Shown here: positions 20,312-32,420 of the stretch, piece by piece
Layout of the letters: every line of letters starts with the position of its first letter
Position numbering within the stretch: the stretch's first letter is position 1
NCBI GenBank assembly: GCA_050084985.1
Contig: JBITNC010000001.1
Span: 142,042,001 to 142,106,000 of the forward strand
From: Nageia nagi
Lineage: Eukaryota > Pinophyta
DNA length: 64,000 bases
Direction of reading: 5' to 3'
The notes under the pieces: model-generated
The model's database searches: none
Seen by the model: the letters and a program-made list of their open reading frames with translations, nothing else
Told to the model about the DNA's origin: nothing
Position numbers and translations under genes: made by a program

Positions 20312-23300
20312 GATACTTCTCATGTACACATGATGATGTAAGAGATGGTGGTTATGAAAATAATAATATGTATAGTGCTTCCAAAACTCTTTTATACAAA
20401 GGAGCACATTTATCTAAGTTATCAATGAAACTACTTTTCATAAATTTAAAAGCTAGTTATGGATGGTCAGATAAAAGTTTCAGTGCTCTTAGAAAGTATG
20501 TAATCTTTTTTTTTTCTAATATTTAAATTTCTATTAGTTTATATATTCATTTTTTTATTGTTTGATAATAATTTTATTACTTTGTGTGGTATAATAGGTT
20601 ACTAAAAGAAAAAGTGCTTCCAAGAGACAATGTCATCCCTCCTTCATGCATAAAGGCATGCAAACTTTTGAAGGATGTAGGGGTAGAGTATCATTCATAC
20701 CATGCCTATATTAATTATTTCATATTCTATAGATGACCATATAAAAACTTGACTATATATTCGAAGTATGGTGCAAATAGATACTGTTTAGGAATAATAG
20801 AAAATAATATTACTTAAAAGAGTATTCTCAACTTTCCAATCATTCCTAAGATTTGTAGAATATTTTAGTGTAATTCAATTGCAAAATATACAAAAAATAG
20901 AAGTGAATAAGGTGTATTATGAACTCTTGTAGATTCTAAAGCAATGAAACATAGAAAATATGTGGCCTAATAAATTCCAATATGAACCTAAGAGTGTCAT
21001 ATTGGGTTTAGCAATTGATAATGTCAATCCAGTTTTTGTAGAATCATTTAATTGACCATTATGACCTATTGTTAACATCAATTATAATATATTTCCATGG
21101 ATATCCATAAGAAAGAACATTTGATGTTGACTCTCTTAATTCCTAGAACACATCACGTGAAAAATATGGATGTCTACCTTGAACCATTGATTGATGAATT
21201 GATGCAATTATGGAATGAATTTTAGAGTGTGATTGATATTAGCATACCTATCTAACATAGGTCATTCACATTAAATGGCATCCTATGTTGAACTGTACAT
21301 GACTATCCAGGACTTACTATTTATTTAGGTATGTATATATAAAATCTTTATTACATTTTTATGTATAAAAAGTTAATATATCATAAATATTTGATTTTCT
21401 TTTACCACATGATAATGTATTCTTTGATACATATTATTAGAGTCCTTCATACAAAAGGTTATCATGCTTATCCATAGTATTAAAAAATCTCATACCAAGA
21501 TATTTGAAACACTTGTAGAAGATGGAATACCTTGGTAATAGAAAATATTTTCCAATGGAACATCATTTTCAAAATATGAAATCCCAATTTAATAGTGAGG
21601 TTGAGTACAACCCCACTCATAATTATGCATCTCCTATGGATAGGTGGGTAAAGCATGAGAAAAGCATAGAAAAATGCTAGAAAAGAGCCTTTGAGGAAGG
21701 TACTACTATAGACCCAGATGATATTATTGTTCATGAAGATGACTTACCTGAAGGTGAAATTTAACAAAATATTTGAATATATTTATTTATTTGAAAAATA
21801 CATGTTTGTAATATTTCAATTTCATTATTTTATCAATTAAATGATTAATTTTATCAATTTTTTTAAGCATGAAGATACTATCAATATGGTATAAACTTCC
21901 ATACTAGAAGGACTTAGTGGCACATTTATTGAATCTTATGCATATTGGAAAAAATGTTGCATCTTTATTGTATCAATATACAATGAGAAAGATTCATATA
22001 ATCTTAGTATGAGAAATGATTTAAAATATACCAATACAAATAATTTATTATGGATAACTCATAATTCAGATGGATTGATAAATGTATCTGATCCTTGGAC
22101 ATGGATTATGAACAAAGAATAAGTTACCATGCTACACAACATTGTTTGAACTACTATTAAAACACCAAGTGGGTATGGATCATATTTAAGAAGAGAATTC
22201 ATTATTGATGGTAAAATTATAGGATTAAAGTCTCATGATTACCATAACTTATTAAAGGTATTTTCATATTACATGTCTATAGAAATCTTTAAATTTGTAT
22301 TAATATATATTTTATTCAAAATATAGTGATTAATGTCCATTGTGCAAATTTTTTGATGAATTTACTTATATAATATTTTTCCACTTGCAATTTGTGGATG
22401 TTTTAGTTTAACTTCTTATCTAAGACATGCAATTGGTTAACTATCAATGTTTCTAAGGTATCATGTTGTGTTTATATATTATCACTCTTCTATGATAAAA
22501 ATTACATGTGTTTAATGTTGTGTTCAAAATTTAATGTACATTTTGATATGTAGCAATATTATATTTTCAAAAATAGATGGTTAACTTCAAAGGAGATACA
22601 TATGCATGAAATACATAGGTGGAGTAGAGAAATTAGTAAAATTATCTATAAATTTGAAAAGGATATGCTTTTTGATTTTATGGATATATAAGTACACTTG
22701 TTGATCCATCTAGTAGATGATATTGGAATAACAAGTATTATAAGTGGTAGAAATATGTTTTTTTGGAAAGATTTTTGAAATTACTAAAAGCATTTGTTAG
22801 AAAAAAATGATGACCAAAAGGATCTATAGGTGAAGGATACATTATACATGAATCTAAATTTTATGCAAGTAAATATATTTCTCAAATCCATAATTGTACC
22901 CCAAGGATGTGTCATGTAGATGACTCAGACAAATTAGAAGGGGAGGTTTTAGAAATAAATTGGATAATATATTCTATTATAGATACATATAACAATATTT
23001 GATATTTTAGTAATTTATAATATATGCATTTTAGATTTAATTTAATCAATGCATATTAACAAGTATATATGATGACATCATGATTTTACAGATTGTGACA
23101 AATATGAATCTATAAACCAATTTATCATGATGAATATGGAATGCTATAAATAGTGGATTGAATTGTACAATAATAAAATAAGTACAATTCCAAGAGAATA
23201 TACCTTGTTTCATAGTGTAAATCTAAGGGATCTTGTACCTTCACATCTAAGAGAGGAAAATTGGCCAAAGGAGTGTACAATATCATGAATGAAGCAAGCA

Positions 23301-24000
23301 ATTAAAGAGAAACAAAGCAATGGAAAGGATAGATGAGGATGCATACTATATAGTTATTGGATGCATTAAAATAGTAATATTTATTATTTTATTCATTTGC
23401 ATATATATATTTTTTACTTTTTTATAAGATTTTTATGGGTAATTAATATAAATATAATGATTACATTAATAATAATTTCATGTAAATATATACATGCATT
23501 ATAATTTTTTACAATGTGGGCATATGGTAAACACTTCAAAATTAAAAAGAATGATGAAAGAAGGATATTTGATTATGAAGTGATGGTTGAATTTGACCAG
23601 GCAAGTCATGCAAGCACAAAAGATACAAACTAGATAGAAGGAAAATTATAATATATTGGAAAAATTCAAGAAATTATTCAATTAGATTATAGATCATTCT
23701 AGTTTAGTATTTAAATGTAAATAGTTCAAAGGATTTAATAGAAGAATAACCTTATATGCTAAACCTAGTGGTTATCATGCTATCGACTCCACACAATATT
23801 TAGTTGACGATAAAGAGCCTTAATGTTTACCATAACATTGCAGTCAAATATTTTTCATTCTAGATGTATTGGATAAGAAATGGTGGTTTGTAATTAGTTA
23901 TGATCAAAGAGGAAAACATATTATACATCATATTGATGAAGACGATAGTTAGAAATTATATTGTTGAACTATGAAAATATATTTTGATATTATCTTATGA
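20312..24000 (+). pseudogene. TNP2-like CACTA transposase with DUF4216-like tail
   Basis: Recognisable blocks in order: LSKLSMKLLFINLKASYGWSDKSF (20400-20480); an intron at 20496-20597 with intact GT and AG ends; DVGVEYHSYHAY; LMLTLLIPRTHHVKNMDVYLEP and LIDELMQLW (21120-21220, the transposase_21 core); YLGNRKYFPMEHHF (21520-21580); GLKSHDYHNLL (22225-22255); LIHLVDDIGI (22700); and IQEIIQLDYRSF with KPSGYHAIDSTQYLVDD (23660-23815), which resembles the DUF4216 C-terminal domain. Stops and frameshifts are frequent, so it is a pseudogene. The protein would bind the terminal repeats and cut and paste the element. Confidence 0.75.
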
Positions 24001-24189
24001 CACATTGAATATATTTAACCATCAATATATTATCATTTTGAAGTTAAATGAGTTGAATTTTATATGATTTACGTACCATTATGACATACCTACAACTTTT
24101 TGGTGATTATAAAAGATTTTTAAATATTTATTTAAATTTTTGAATTTATTTTATTGATACATTTAATGTATTTGAAATTAATACATTTA

Positions 24190-24680
24190 AATTTAACCTT
24201 TAAATTCTAAAATCCTAAACCTTTAAAACCTTAAACTCTAAAACCCTAAACCTTAAAACCTAAAATCATTCCAAACCCCTAAATCATAAAATCATAAACC
24301 CTAAAATCCTAAACCATAAAATCATAAACCTTAAACCCCTAAACCATAAAACTCTAAACCTAAAATCTTGATCCCTAAAACCCTAAACCCTAAAATCTAA
24401 ACCTCTAAAATCCTAAATCTTGCCTAAAACCTAAACCCTTAAATATTAAAACCCTAACCCCAAAATCCTAATCCTTAAACCCTAAACCCTTAAACCCCTA
24501 ATTAAACCATAAACCCTAAACCCTAAAACCCTAAACCTTAAACCTTAAAACCCTAAACCCTTAAAACCTTGAACCTTAAACACCTAATTTAACCCTAAAT
24601 ACATAAAATACTAAAATCATAAATCCTAAACCCTTCAAACCTTAAATGTTAAACCCTAATAGGCATAAACCCATAAACAA
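24190..24680 (+). repeat. Interstitial telomere-like array (CCCTAAA, degenerate)
   Basis: About 490 bp made of CCCTAAA, CCTAAA, CCTTAAA and CATAAA variants on the plus strand, that is the plant telomere repeat TTTAGGG read on the minus strand. Runs of exact repeat units are short. It lies inside the CACTA element between the transposase end and the 3' terminus. Confidence 0.85.
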
Positions 24681-25640
24681 ATATATTAGTAATTTATTTA
24701 TTAACTTTCCCTTTTCTTCTCTTAATGTTATTTGACATGATTTATATGTTATTTGATTTGTCACATTAATCCATAGATTGCATTTTTTAATTATATATAA
24801 TTAATAAAATCTAATTTAATAATAATATCTAACTTTACTTCATGATATATGATGTAAATATTTATCCCTATATTATCCCTCCTTGAAAACCAAAGAAAAT
24901 ATTCAAAAAGAAAAACAAAAAATTAATATAGTAATTAATCAACATCCACCTACTATAATGAATACATTAGTTATTACATATGAGATAATGATTAGCCTTT
25001 GCTATTCATATTCAATAGAATAAAAATATGATAAAAAAGATTAACTTGTAATAAAAGTAATTATGCCACTATTTTGGGTAGAGCATGCTTTGCCAAATTG
25101 GTGTACAATACATTGCCTCATGCAATGATCTAGTTATCTAGGAGAATGCCCATAAGGCCATAATACTATATTTACTCTTTAGGAGAATGCCCACAATGCT
25201 AACATTTCCTTTGATGATAAAATAATAATACATACATTGATCCTCTTCCTTTTCATGGAAATGAAGACACAATAATAAAAAATGCACCCAAAGAAATTCC
25301 CAACGATGGTATAAATGATATTTAATGTGGGAAGGCCTATGAAAGTGACACCATTTGGTTTTCATACATTGAGGTGTATGATCATGAAGCTATTTTTTTT
25401 ATGAACTAGAGTAGCAACAAAAGAAAGGTGGTTACTTGAATATGTTTAAGCATATCGTTGTTTATTTAGCTAGTGTATAATGGGAAATAAGGGGTTTAAT
25501 ATAGCTTTAAGAGCTATGAAGACAATTGGAATGAGCACAAAAGTAGTGATCCCTATGCTCAAATATCTCCTCAAGGTATTTCATTTGTTTTATTGGTTTC
25601 AAGTTCTTTTTTTATGGGTCTATGCACTACAACTTCTAAA
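24681..25640. other. CACTA internal noncoding region
   Basis: AT-rich, no coding potential recognised; small open frames here show no family features. It links the two telomere-like tracts. Confidence 0.4.
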
Positions 25641-25790
25641 CCCCTATATTACCTACAACCCTAAACCCTTAAAACCCTAAAATCCCAAACCCTTAAAAAT
25701 TGAAAATCATAAACCCTAAAACCTATACCCTTAAAAACTTAAAACCTAAAACCTTAAAAACCTATAACCCTAAATCTTAAACTACTATAA
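25641..25790 (+). repeat. Second short telomere-like tract
   Basis: CCCTAAACCCTTAAAACCC-type repeats for about 150 bp, same orientation as the array at 24190-24680 and more degenerate. Confidence 0.75.
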
Positions 25791-25859
25791 TTGTTTGAAA
25801 ACACCCATAAATTTTTACATCAACATCAAAATAAACCAAACTAGTTTAATAGTGGGATA

Positions 25860-26206
25860 TACCATCATACATGGCATCAAGTTGCATCATCTTTGGCATC
25901 ATGTGGTATCATTTTTAATATCATATTTGTATCAAAATACCATCAAAAATGATGTCAAATTTGATATTAAACATTTCATCAAACTCAACATCATTTATAA
26001 CATCATGCAACATCAAATTTAACATGGACCTGCATCAAATTTTATGTCAAATATGACATCAAACATGCCATCAAACTCAACATCACTAAATATAAGAAAA
26101 TATTGATGAAATGTAAATGATGTTGTAGAACATTATTTACATTAATAACATTGCTTGGATATTGTTAACATGTATCCTGATGTTATATGAGTTTTGTATT
26201 ATAGTG
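25860..26206 (+). repeat. CACTA subterminal repeats and 3' terminal inverted repeat
   Basis: CATCAAA, ACATCA and their inverted forms recur at irregular short spacing up to 26160. The final 16 bases (26191-26206) end TATTATAGTG, the inverted form of CACTATAATA. CACTA elements characteristically end in CACTA/G and have such subterminal motifs as transposase binding sites. Confidence 0.65.
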
Positions 26207-26944
26207 ACCCCAACATTTTCCATTCCTGTAGCCTCTATAATTAATTCAAAATAAATAAAAAAATTGTATCTATTAACTTCAACCTTCCCTTCATCCCATG
26301 TATTAGCTACTTGATAAGGCTAATCAGGATTATGACCTTTAAACGTATCCATGAAGCCTTTGATACTACCTTCACATAGGATTTATAAAATAAGAAGGTC
26401 ACTTTCTAGTTTTGTTCCATCCATTGGTTCAATCTTCTTCTATCATGTCATATTGCACTTAATTGATTGAAGCAAACATCATAACCTTCCTGATATCTAT
26501 ATAGAAATGCATCACATGCCATTAATAGGATAAATATCAACCATCCATGGGTCAACATAATCAACATATATCCATTTCTCGATCCATGGATTTTCTATGG
26601 ATACCCCATAAGAAATGACTTCCAACACATCCCACTTATATTTCATTCCCATGTGATACATCCAAACCTCCCTACCTTAACTTAATCTCACATCCTTGTT
26701 ACAATTTTTGCACTTGAATTTTGGATTCTACACATTAGGAGGATAATGATATTGATACCATACATATTTAAGAAATATTAAGGGGACATCATTGGATGTA
26801 GGCTTGAATAAATCTCTAACCTAAACTAGTGGATTAAATAAACCCCACCTAAAATAGTTCATTTGATTATTTCTTCAAGGATGCAACTAGCCTTGATATC
26901 CTTGTAGGTGATAAAATTTGATAAAATATTAATCTAACTTAAGG
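26207..26944 (-). pseudogene. Unidentified degraded coding fragment
   Basis: On the minus strand about 500 bp reads as protein-like text with several stops: KFKCKNCNKDVRLS (a CxxC pair), EVWMYHMGMKYKWDVLEV, VANTWDEGKVEVNRYNFFIYFE. I do not recognise the family. It could be part of a transposon-encoded protein or a decayed gene. It starts directly beyond the CACTA terminus. Confidence 0.35.
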
Positions 26945-27580
26945 ATATAAGTAGATATAAAATTATGCAACTTAAGAATAGGAACAAAGCAAGGATTTCA
27001 GAATTAGCTTAGTCAAATAAGAACATGCTTATGGTTAAGATGTTTCAATAATTATCAAAAGAAAATTTTAATTAGGGAAAATCACATGAAAAGAGGTTTC
27101 CATACAGTTTCATGGCATATATTATGTAGAAAAGCATAAATATTTCTATATTACTTATGGAGATATTGCCTAGTTCTATGAGAATGATCAAAGTGGTATT
27201 TTGTTTTTTAAATATGCGTTATATAAATGAAATAATTGAGGGATAACTAATGAAAGGATAGGACAACTTCAATTCAAATAACTATCGATGATACCAAAAA
27301 TGGTAAAAAAATACTATTATGAACCATGTAACTCAAAAAATTTGAAGAATCTTTAAAGGAAAAGAAAGCATATGTATAAGCACTAAAAATGGGGATATTA
27401 CTAATAATTAAAGACTTCAAACCAAACTATCAAGTCTAATTGAATTCATATTATAGAGCACTAATTATTGATAAATGTAATTGATTTGTACTATGGGCTC
27501 TCAATAATAATTCCAAGACCAAGAAGGAAAAAATAAGAAATTCAATTGGACACAACCTAATGGGGCATAATGAGGAAAAT
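26945..27580. repeat. Dispersed repeat R2, copy 1
   Basis: Aligns by eye over about 600 bp with 45815-46395 in the same orientation. Shared phrases include GTAGAAAAGCATA, TTACCTAGTTCTA-like, TAATGAAAGG(A/G)TAGGA(C/A)AACTTCAA and ATCATAT...AAATGTAAT. Divergence is high. No coding sequence, terminal dinucleotides or target duplications are evident. Confidence 0.65.
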
Positions 27581-29967
27581 AATGACCAAGTAGAATAAGA
27601 ACAATCATTAAGCATAACTTTGGGTTATTATGACTAATTACAATTTTAATTTTATAATTAGGTAATATAATTTGGTATAAGGTTGTGTGACATAAATAAG
27701 GAATAAGGATTTGAAAGAAAATAAGATCAAATAAAGTATTAGTTAAAAGTGACTTTCTAATTTTGGTAGGGCAAGAGGGGAGAGCAACTTTTCACATAGG
27801 ATACATGAGTGAAATATGGTACACCTAGGGGAATGCATGTGAAGGGAATACATGCAAGGTCTTCATAGCAATGCCATAAATCATGACTTGGAGAACCATA
27901 GATACAGGTAACAGATGGAGGGTTGAGATTTAGAAGTTAGGGTGGTAAGTTAGAAAACATAATTTAGAAAAGAGCACCCATAGATAATCATTGTGTATTA
28001 TGCATGCAGGAATGATTATAGGCTAGAAGAAACTTGAACCAATCTATGAAGAATAATTTAGGCAAGATTAGGTGTTCTGGTAGATTCTTTACAATGGAGG
28101 TATCAATGGATTCCTAAATACCTTGAATGTGCATAATCTAAGATGGTCTAGGTAGGTATAAAAAATATGGGATGAAGGGAGGGTGGTAGTAGATTGATGT
28201 CAATTCATAATCAGTGTAGAGTTGATTGAGATGCTTACATGTATGTCTAATTCTAGAAGGAAGCATTGCAGTAAAATGCACATGCTATTAGAAGAGGTGC
28301 AAGCCTTCTATGGGCAAGGGGTGCCTTTACCAAATAAGTGAAAATTGGCCTACCCAATTGAGTCAATTCACTACTTATGGAATGAGATTTATTAGGTAAT
28401 TATGAAGCTCTTCATAATATAGGGTAGATATTTAGAGCTTTATAATTTTTATTTTGTTCTATTATGCAACTTTAAAGGTATGTATAGAGTGAACCTCCTT
28501 TATTTTTCATTTCATTCTTTATATATTTACATCAAAAGGAATAAGGGAGCAATCCTTGTTTATTAGGGGATGATTAAGGTCTTGGTGGATTTTGAGCATA
28601 CCAAAGCTAGCAGGATGAGACCATTACTTCAACAGCATCCAAAAATCCTATGGAAAATTCTCATATTTGAATGGATTCAAGGTCATATAGTATCCCACTA
28701 CTAAAACTCCCATAAAATGATATACCATCTGCATCTCTAGTGGTGGTAATTATATCCTTAGAATTGAAGGATCCTTTGTTGTACTTGAAGGAGGGTAAGG
28801 ATTTGTATATAAGGAAAGGAGATTTTATAATAAAATTAAAGGAATATGAGGAGGATTCAATTATGAAGGAGTCAAGCTCCTTGAATGAGCCCCCACATAC
28901 TCCTCCAATGGTGAAGGAAGTGAATGTGGAGGAAGTTTCTCCTATGAGCTTGAAGATTGATCAATAGTAGAAGAATGAGGTTGAAGAAGACACCCAAGCT
29001 ACACAAGAAGAGCAATGTCCTAAGATGGACATGTACGGTGAGGACCTTGGTGGTTCTAGCAAGTTCATAACTTTAACCCCAAAGATGAAATTCAATAAAA
29101 GGTATGGGAAGCATAGGCATTTCAAGGAATGGGGTAGAATTAGGAGATGAGGAAAGGAATGGAGGGACATTAGACTATTTAGAAAGGCAATGAAAGCCTC
29201 CTAATACTCATGGTACAATAAGTAGAGATTTGGATGAGCACATGGAATGGTTTCTCTAGCCTCTATGCATAAGGAGGTACCTATAGTGATCTTGAAATGG
29301 ATTGTCTCAGATGAAAATTGAGTTGTTTTGGGAGTATTTCAAAAAAAAGATTCCAATTTTGAATTAGATTCGAGATTTGTGGTTCAGCAAGTGAAAGGAT
29401 ATGGTGTGACCAGTAAGCAAAAAGTAAGGATCATTGCCCATAGTATGTTTAGTAGCAACTATGATGACTCTTAGAAGATAATTTTTGGAATATTGTTGAA
29501 TATATATAAATCTTTGTATATACAAGTTTTGGGGCCTTGTATTTTTGAAAATCCTCTGTAAATGTTTTACCCTTATCGAAAAAAGTGACTTTCTAATTAT
29601 TAATAATCATATAAAAAGGAAGTGGAATATAAACATTTGTATGTCATAAAATATAAGGGTTTATAATGGAATTTATAAAAACTATGATAAAAAATACATT
29701 ATGGATGAGGAAGAGCGATGTTGATGAATTAGCAAATTTGGGAGCTATGTAAGATAACTTTAAATCAAAATTATACCTCCCTTGTAAAACTTGAGTATGT
29801 AATCTAGTAAAAGAGTTTTATTGGCATAAACAACTAGCCTCCATAACATAATATTCTTTAACACTAATTTAAAGTATTTTCTAATTCTTGGAAATAAACT
29901 AAATTGGCACATTATTTGTAAATACTCAATGCAATATGTTAAACCTTTAAATTTAATATATTAGCAT
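27581..29967. other. Unassigned region with weak open frames
   Basis: No gene can be supported. A 75-codon frame at 28740-28967 (plus) is acidic and proline/serine rich (SSLNEPPHTPPMVKEVNVEE) and continues past a stop as KNEVEEDTQATQEEQCP, so it may be the linker of a decayed retrotransposon or LINE protein. The region ends with GTTTTACCCTTATCGAAAAAAG near 29565. Confidence 0.35.
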
Positions 29968-30698
29968 TGATAACACATAAATTTGATTTTTATTTAATTA
30001 AAAATTATATTTTAAGTATCTAGTATTAAAGTGATTTAATTATTTATTTTACTATGTTTATGGAATAAAGTACAATTTCACCCATTTATATTTCCATTTG
30101 GTGATAGGTCCCTCAAACAATAATCCAACTGAAGGTCTTGGTCCACATGACAACCTCTCATCTATCTATAGGGAAGAAGGATGTCATGAAATTGATCATA
30201 TATAGACCTTTATAGATAAATTGATACACTTATTAGATCTATCTTTCTTTGCATCTTTTGCTACAACCTATTAAGTTTCAATTTGTGCCCTATTGAGATT
30301 ACTATATTCCTTTTTTACTATTTCATAGTTAGGACTAATAACCTTGGTAGTCAACCTTGACGATACATGCGCATCCAAAGGGTCTAAGGGAGGAGAGCCA
30401 TATTCCAATATACCCTCATATATTGATGCATTATAGTACACTAATTACATATACCCAACGAGGAAAGAGGTTTATATTCTATAAGTGAGTTTTCTTGATA
30501 TTGTGAAGTCTAGATATATGCTACGATCTATATGAAATAAGCAAAACATATGTTTATAGTCATTCAAATCTAGATTTGATAGGTCAAGAGCATATAAGTA
30601 CTTAGATATAATTTATGTTAATTTTATTATTTAATTATTTTAGTATTTAATTATAATTGATATTAAATTAATTATTTAATTAATTTTTAGTATCAACA
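29968..30698 (+). repeat. 5' LTR of the gag-only element
   Basis: Matches 35253-35962 throughout; shared phrases include TTTCATAGTTAGGA, GGTCAAGAGCATATAAGTACTTAGAT and AATATTAAATTAATTATTTAA-like text. The following bases do not give a clear tRNA-complementary site. Confidence 0.85.
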
Positions 30699-31899
30699 AA
30701 TTAGTGAACCTGATATTTTTATACCATAACTTATTTTCAATTAGTGGTACCAAAAGCTCTGGGATTTTTGGATGAGAATAATTTTATATTAAGTGTGATA
30801 GAAATGGATCCTGGATGAAGGTAAGAAGTTGAGTCCACTTGACAGGGAAGTGGGAAAAGTTAAAACTCAATGTCTAAAAAATCAAGATCTCGATTTAGGT
30901 TCAAGATTCTGATAAATATCAAGATCTCGATTTAGGTTAGGATCCTAATAAATATTGAGATCCCAATATTTGAAACTATAATACATGCATTTTCTTAGCG
31001 TTAAATATTGGGATCTCGATATTTGAATCTCTAATTTAACCTTGATTTTAGGCTTGAAAAAGGCTTGGTGAGCCAACCCTTAGCCTTGGACCTGCAAGTA
31101 TGTGTTCATGGCAATTTCAATAGAAAATATCAACTTTGAATATATTTTTGATGGAGTTTTTGGCATAAGTTTTTCATAAAATTAAAACCCATTATAGATT
31201 AAAGAGTGTAGATTTAAAATATGCAATTTATTTTTTAACAATTAGATAAGATTTTATATTTTTCAATTATTTTTAAGTAAAAGTGATCCATATACTTGAA
31301 ATATGAGGCTATCCTATTTTATTAATAAACTTGTTTTTGGGAGTTGTGAAAAAAATTAGATAGGGACAAGCTTCAGAGAATTCTTAATAAGAAAAAAAAT
31401 TGAAAAAAGATTAAGTTTAGGTCAAATTATGCATGATGAACATGAACACTTCTTTGAAACAACAAATATGACCAACATAAAATTAATAAAAAAATATTCA
31501 TTGAAAAATTATGGAAAAATATCCAAGACAAGATTCAACATCTTAGTTTTCTATGCCTAAAAAGATTTTAAACAAATACTTTGATTTTGGTTAAATTATG
31601 CATGATGAACACATGTATGGTATGGCCTTAAAATAATATATTTAATTTTTTTCATCCCTATCAAAATTTAATTTCTATCATCTAGGTATTAGAATAAATT
31701 ACATATTTGAAAATTAGACTTTGAGCACTACATTTTCACCCTAGTGACCTATTTCATGCTTCCATATCTAAGTGCTTCAAATTTTGAGATCAATCATGCC
31801 CAAACTTGAAAATCAAGGAAAACACTTCCACTTTATTCCCATAAAGTGGACCCAACTTCTTGCACTCACCCTATAAGAATATGGATTTATTTAAAAAAT

Positions 31900-32420
31900 T
31901 TCAAACATTTTTGAGTCTCAACAAAGAAAGCGATCAAGGAGAAAATTGTAATACAAGTGGATAACCTTCTCCATGGGAAGATTTGACAAAGCAAGTAGAA
32001 GACCTAAAGCATCAAATCAAGGGAGATAAAAGTCCACAAATTGTAAAGGATTCTAGCCATGTATCTACATAAATTTCTAATAACATTTCACTAAAGCAAT
32101 AAAATGAGCCATCTTTTGAGATGTATGGTGGTGAAGGTGATCTTATGCAACATGTGAGATCCTTTGAGATGAAGTTTGAATGGAATTTTGGAATAAATCA
32201 TAATCTAATGGTAAATTATTTCCCTACCACCATGAAAGGGGATGCTCTAAAATGGTATTTAACTCTTCCTCATGCTTCAATTACTTCATTAAGAAATTTG
32301 TGACTATGTTTCAAAAGTAATTCAAGCATAATATCACTAGGCCTATTATAATTCAATATTTGAATGCCAAAAAGGAAGGCATGATCAAAGATTAGATAAG
32401 TTCATTTTATGTTTCCAAAA
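31900..32420 (+). pseudogene. Gypsy-type gag remnant
   Basis: The frame at 32121-32303 reads MYGGEGDLMQHVRSFE, YFPTTMKGDALKWYLTLP and ASITSLRNL, matching the retrotransposon gag helical domain (YxGxxDPxxHVxxF... FPxTLKGxAxxWFxxLP... SIxSFxxL). A stop follows, and the next frame continues FVTMFQK and NITRPIIIQYLNAKKEG. Gag would package element RNA. Confidence 0.75.

Larger units (their letters stand above)
20312..26206 (+). mobile_element. Degenerate CACTA (En/Spm-type) DNA transposon, 5' end disrupted
   Basis: TNP2-type transposase remnants run from 20312 to about 24000 on the plus strand. A probable 3' terminal inverted repeat ends at 26206: the minus strand starts CACTATAATACAAAAC. The 350 bp before it carry many ACATCAAA/CATCAAAC phrases, as expected of CACTA subterminal repeats. 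The 5' end is not visible; gypsy A interrupts the element immediately before the transposase, and the sequence beyond gypsy A falls in or past the assembly gap. Confidence 0.7.

Noticed and set aside
25138-26022. Small open frames at 25138-25365, 25480-25680 and 25795-26022
   Set aside because: They fall in low-complexity, telomere-like or subterminal repeat sequence and carry no domain signal.
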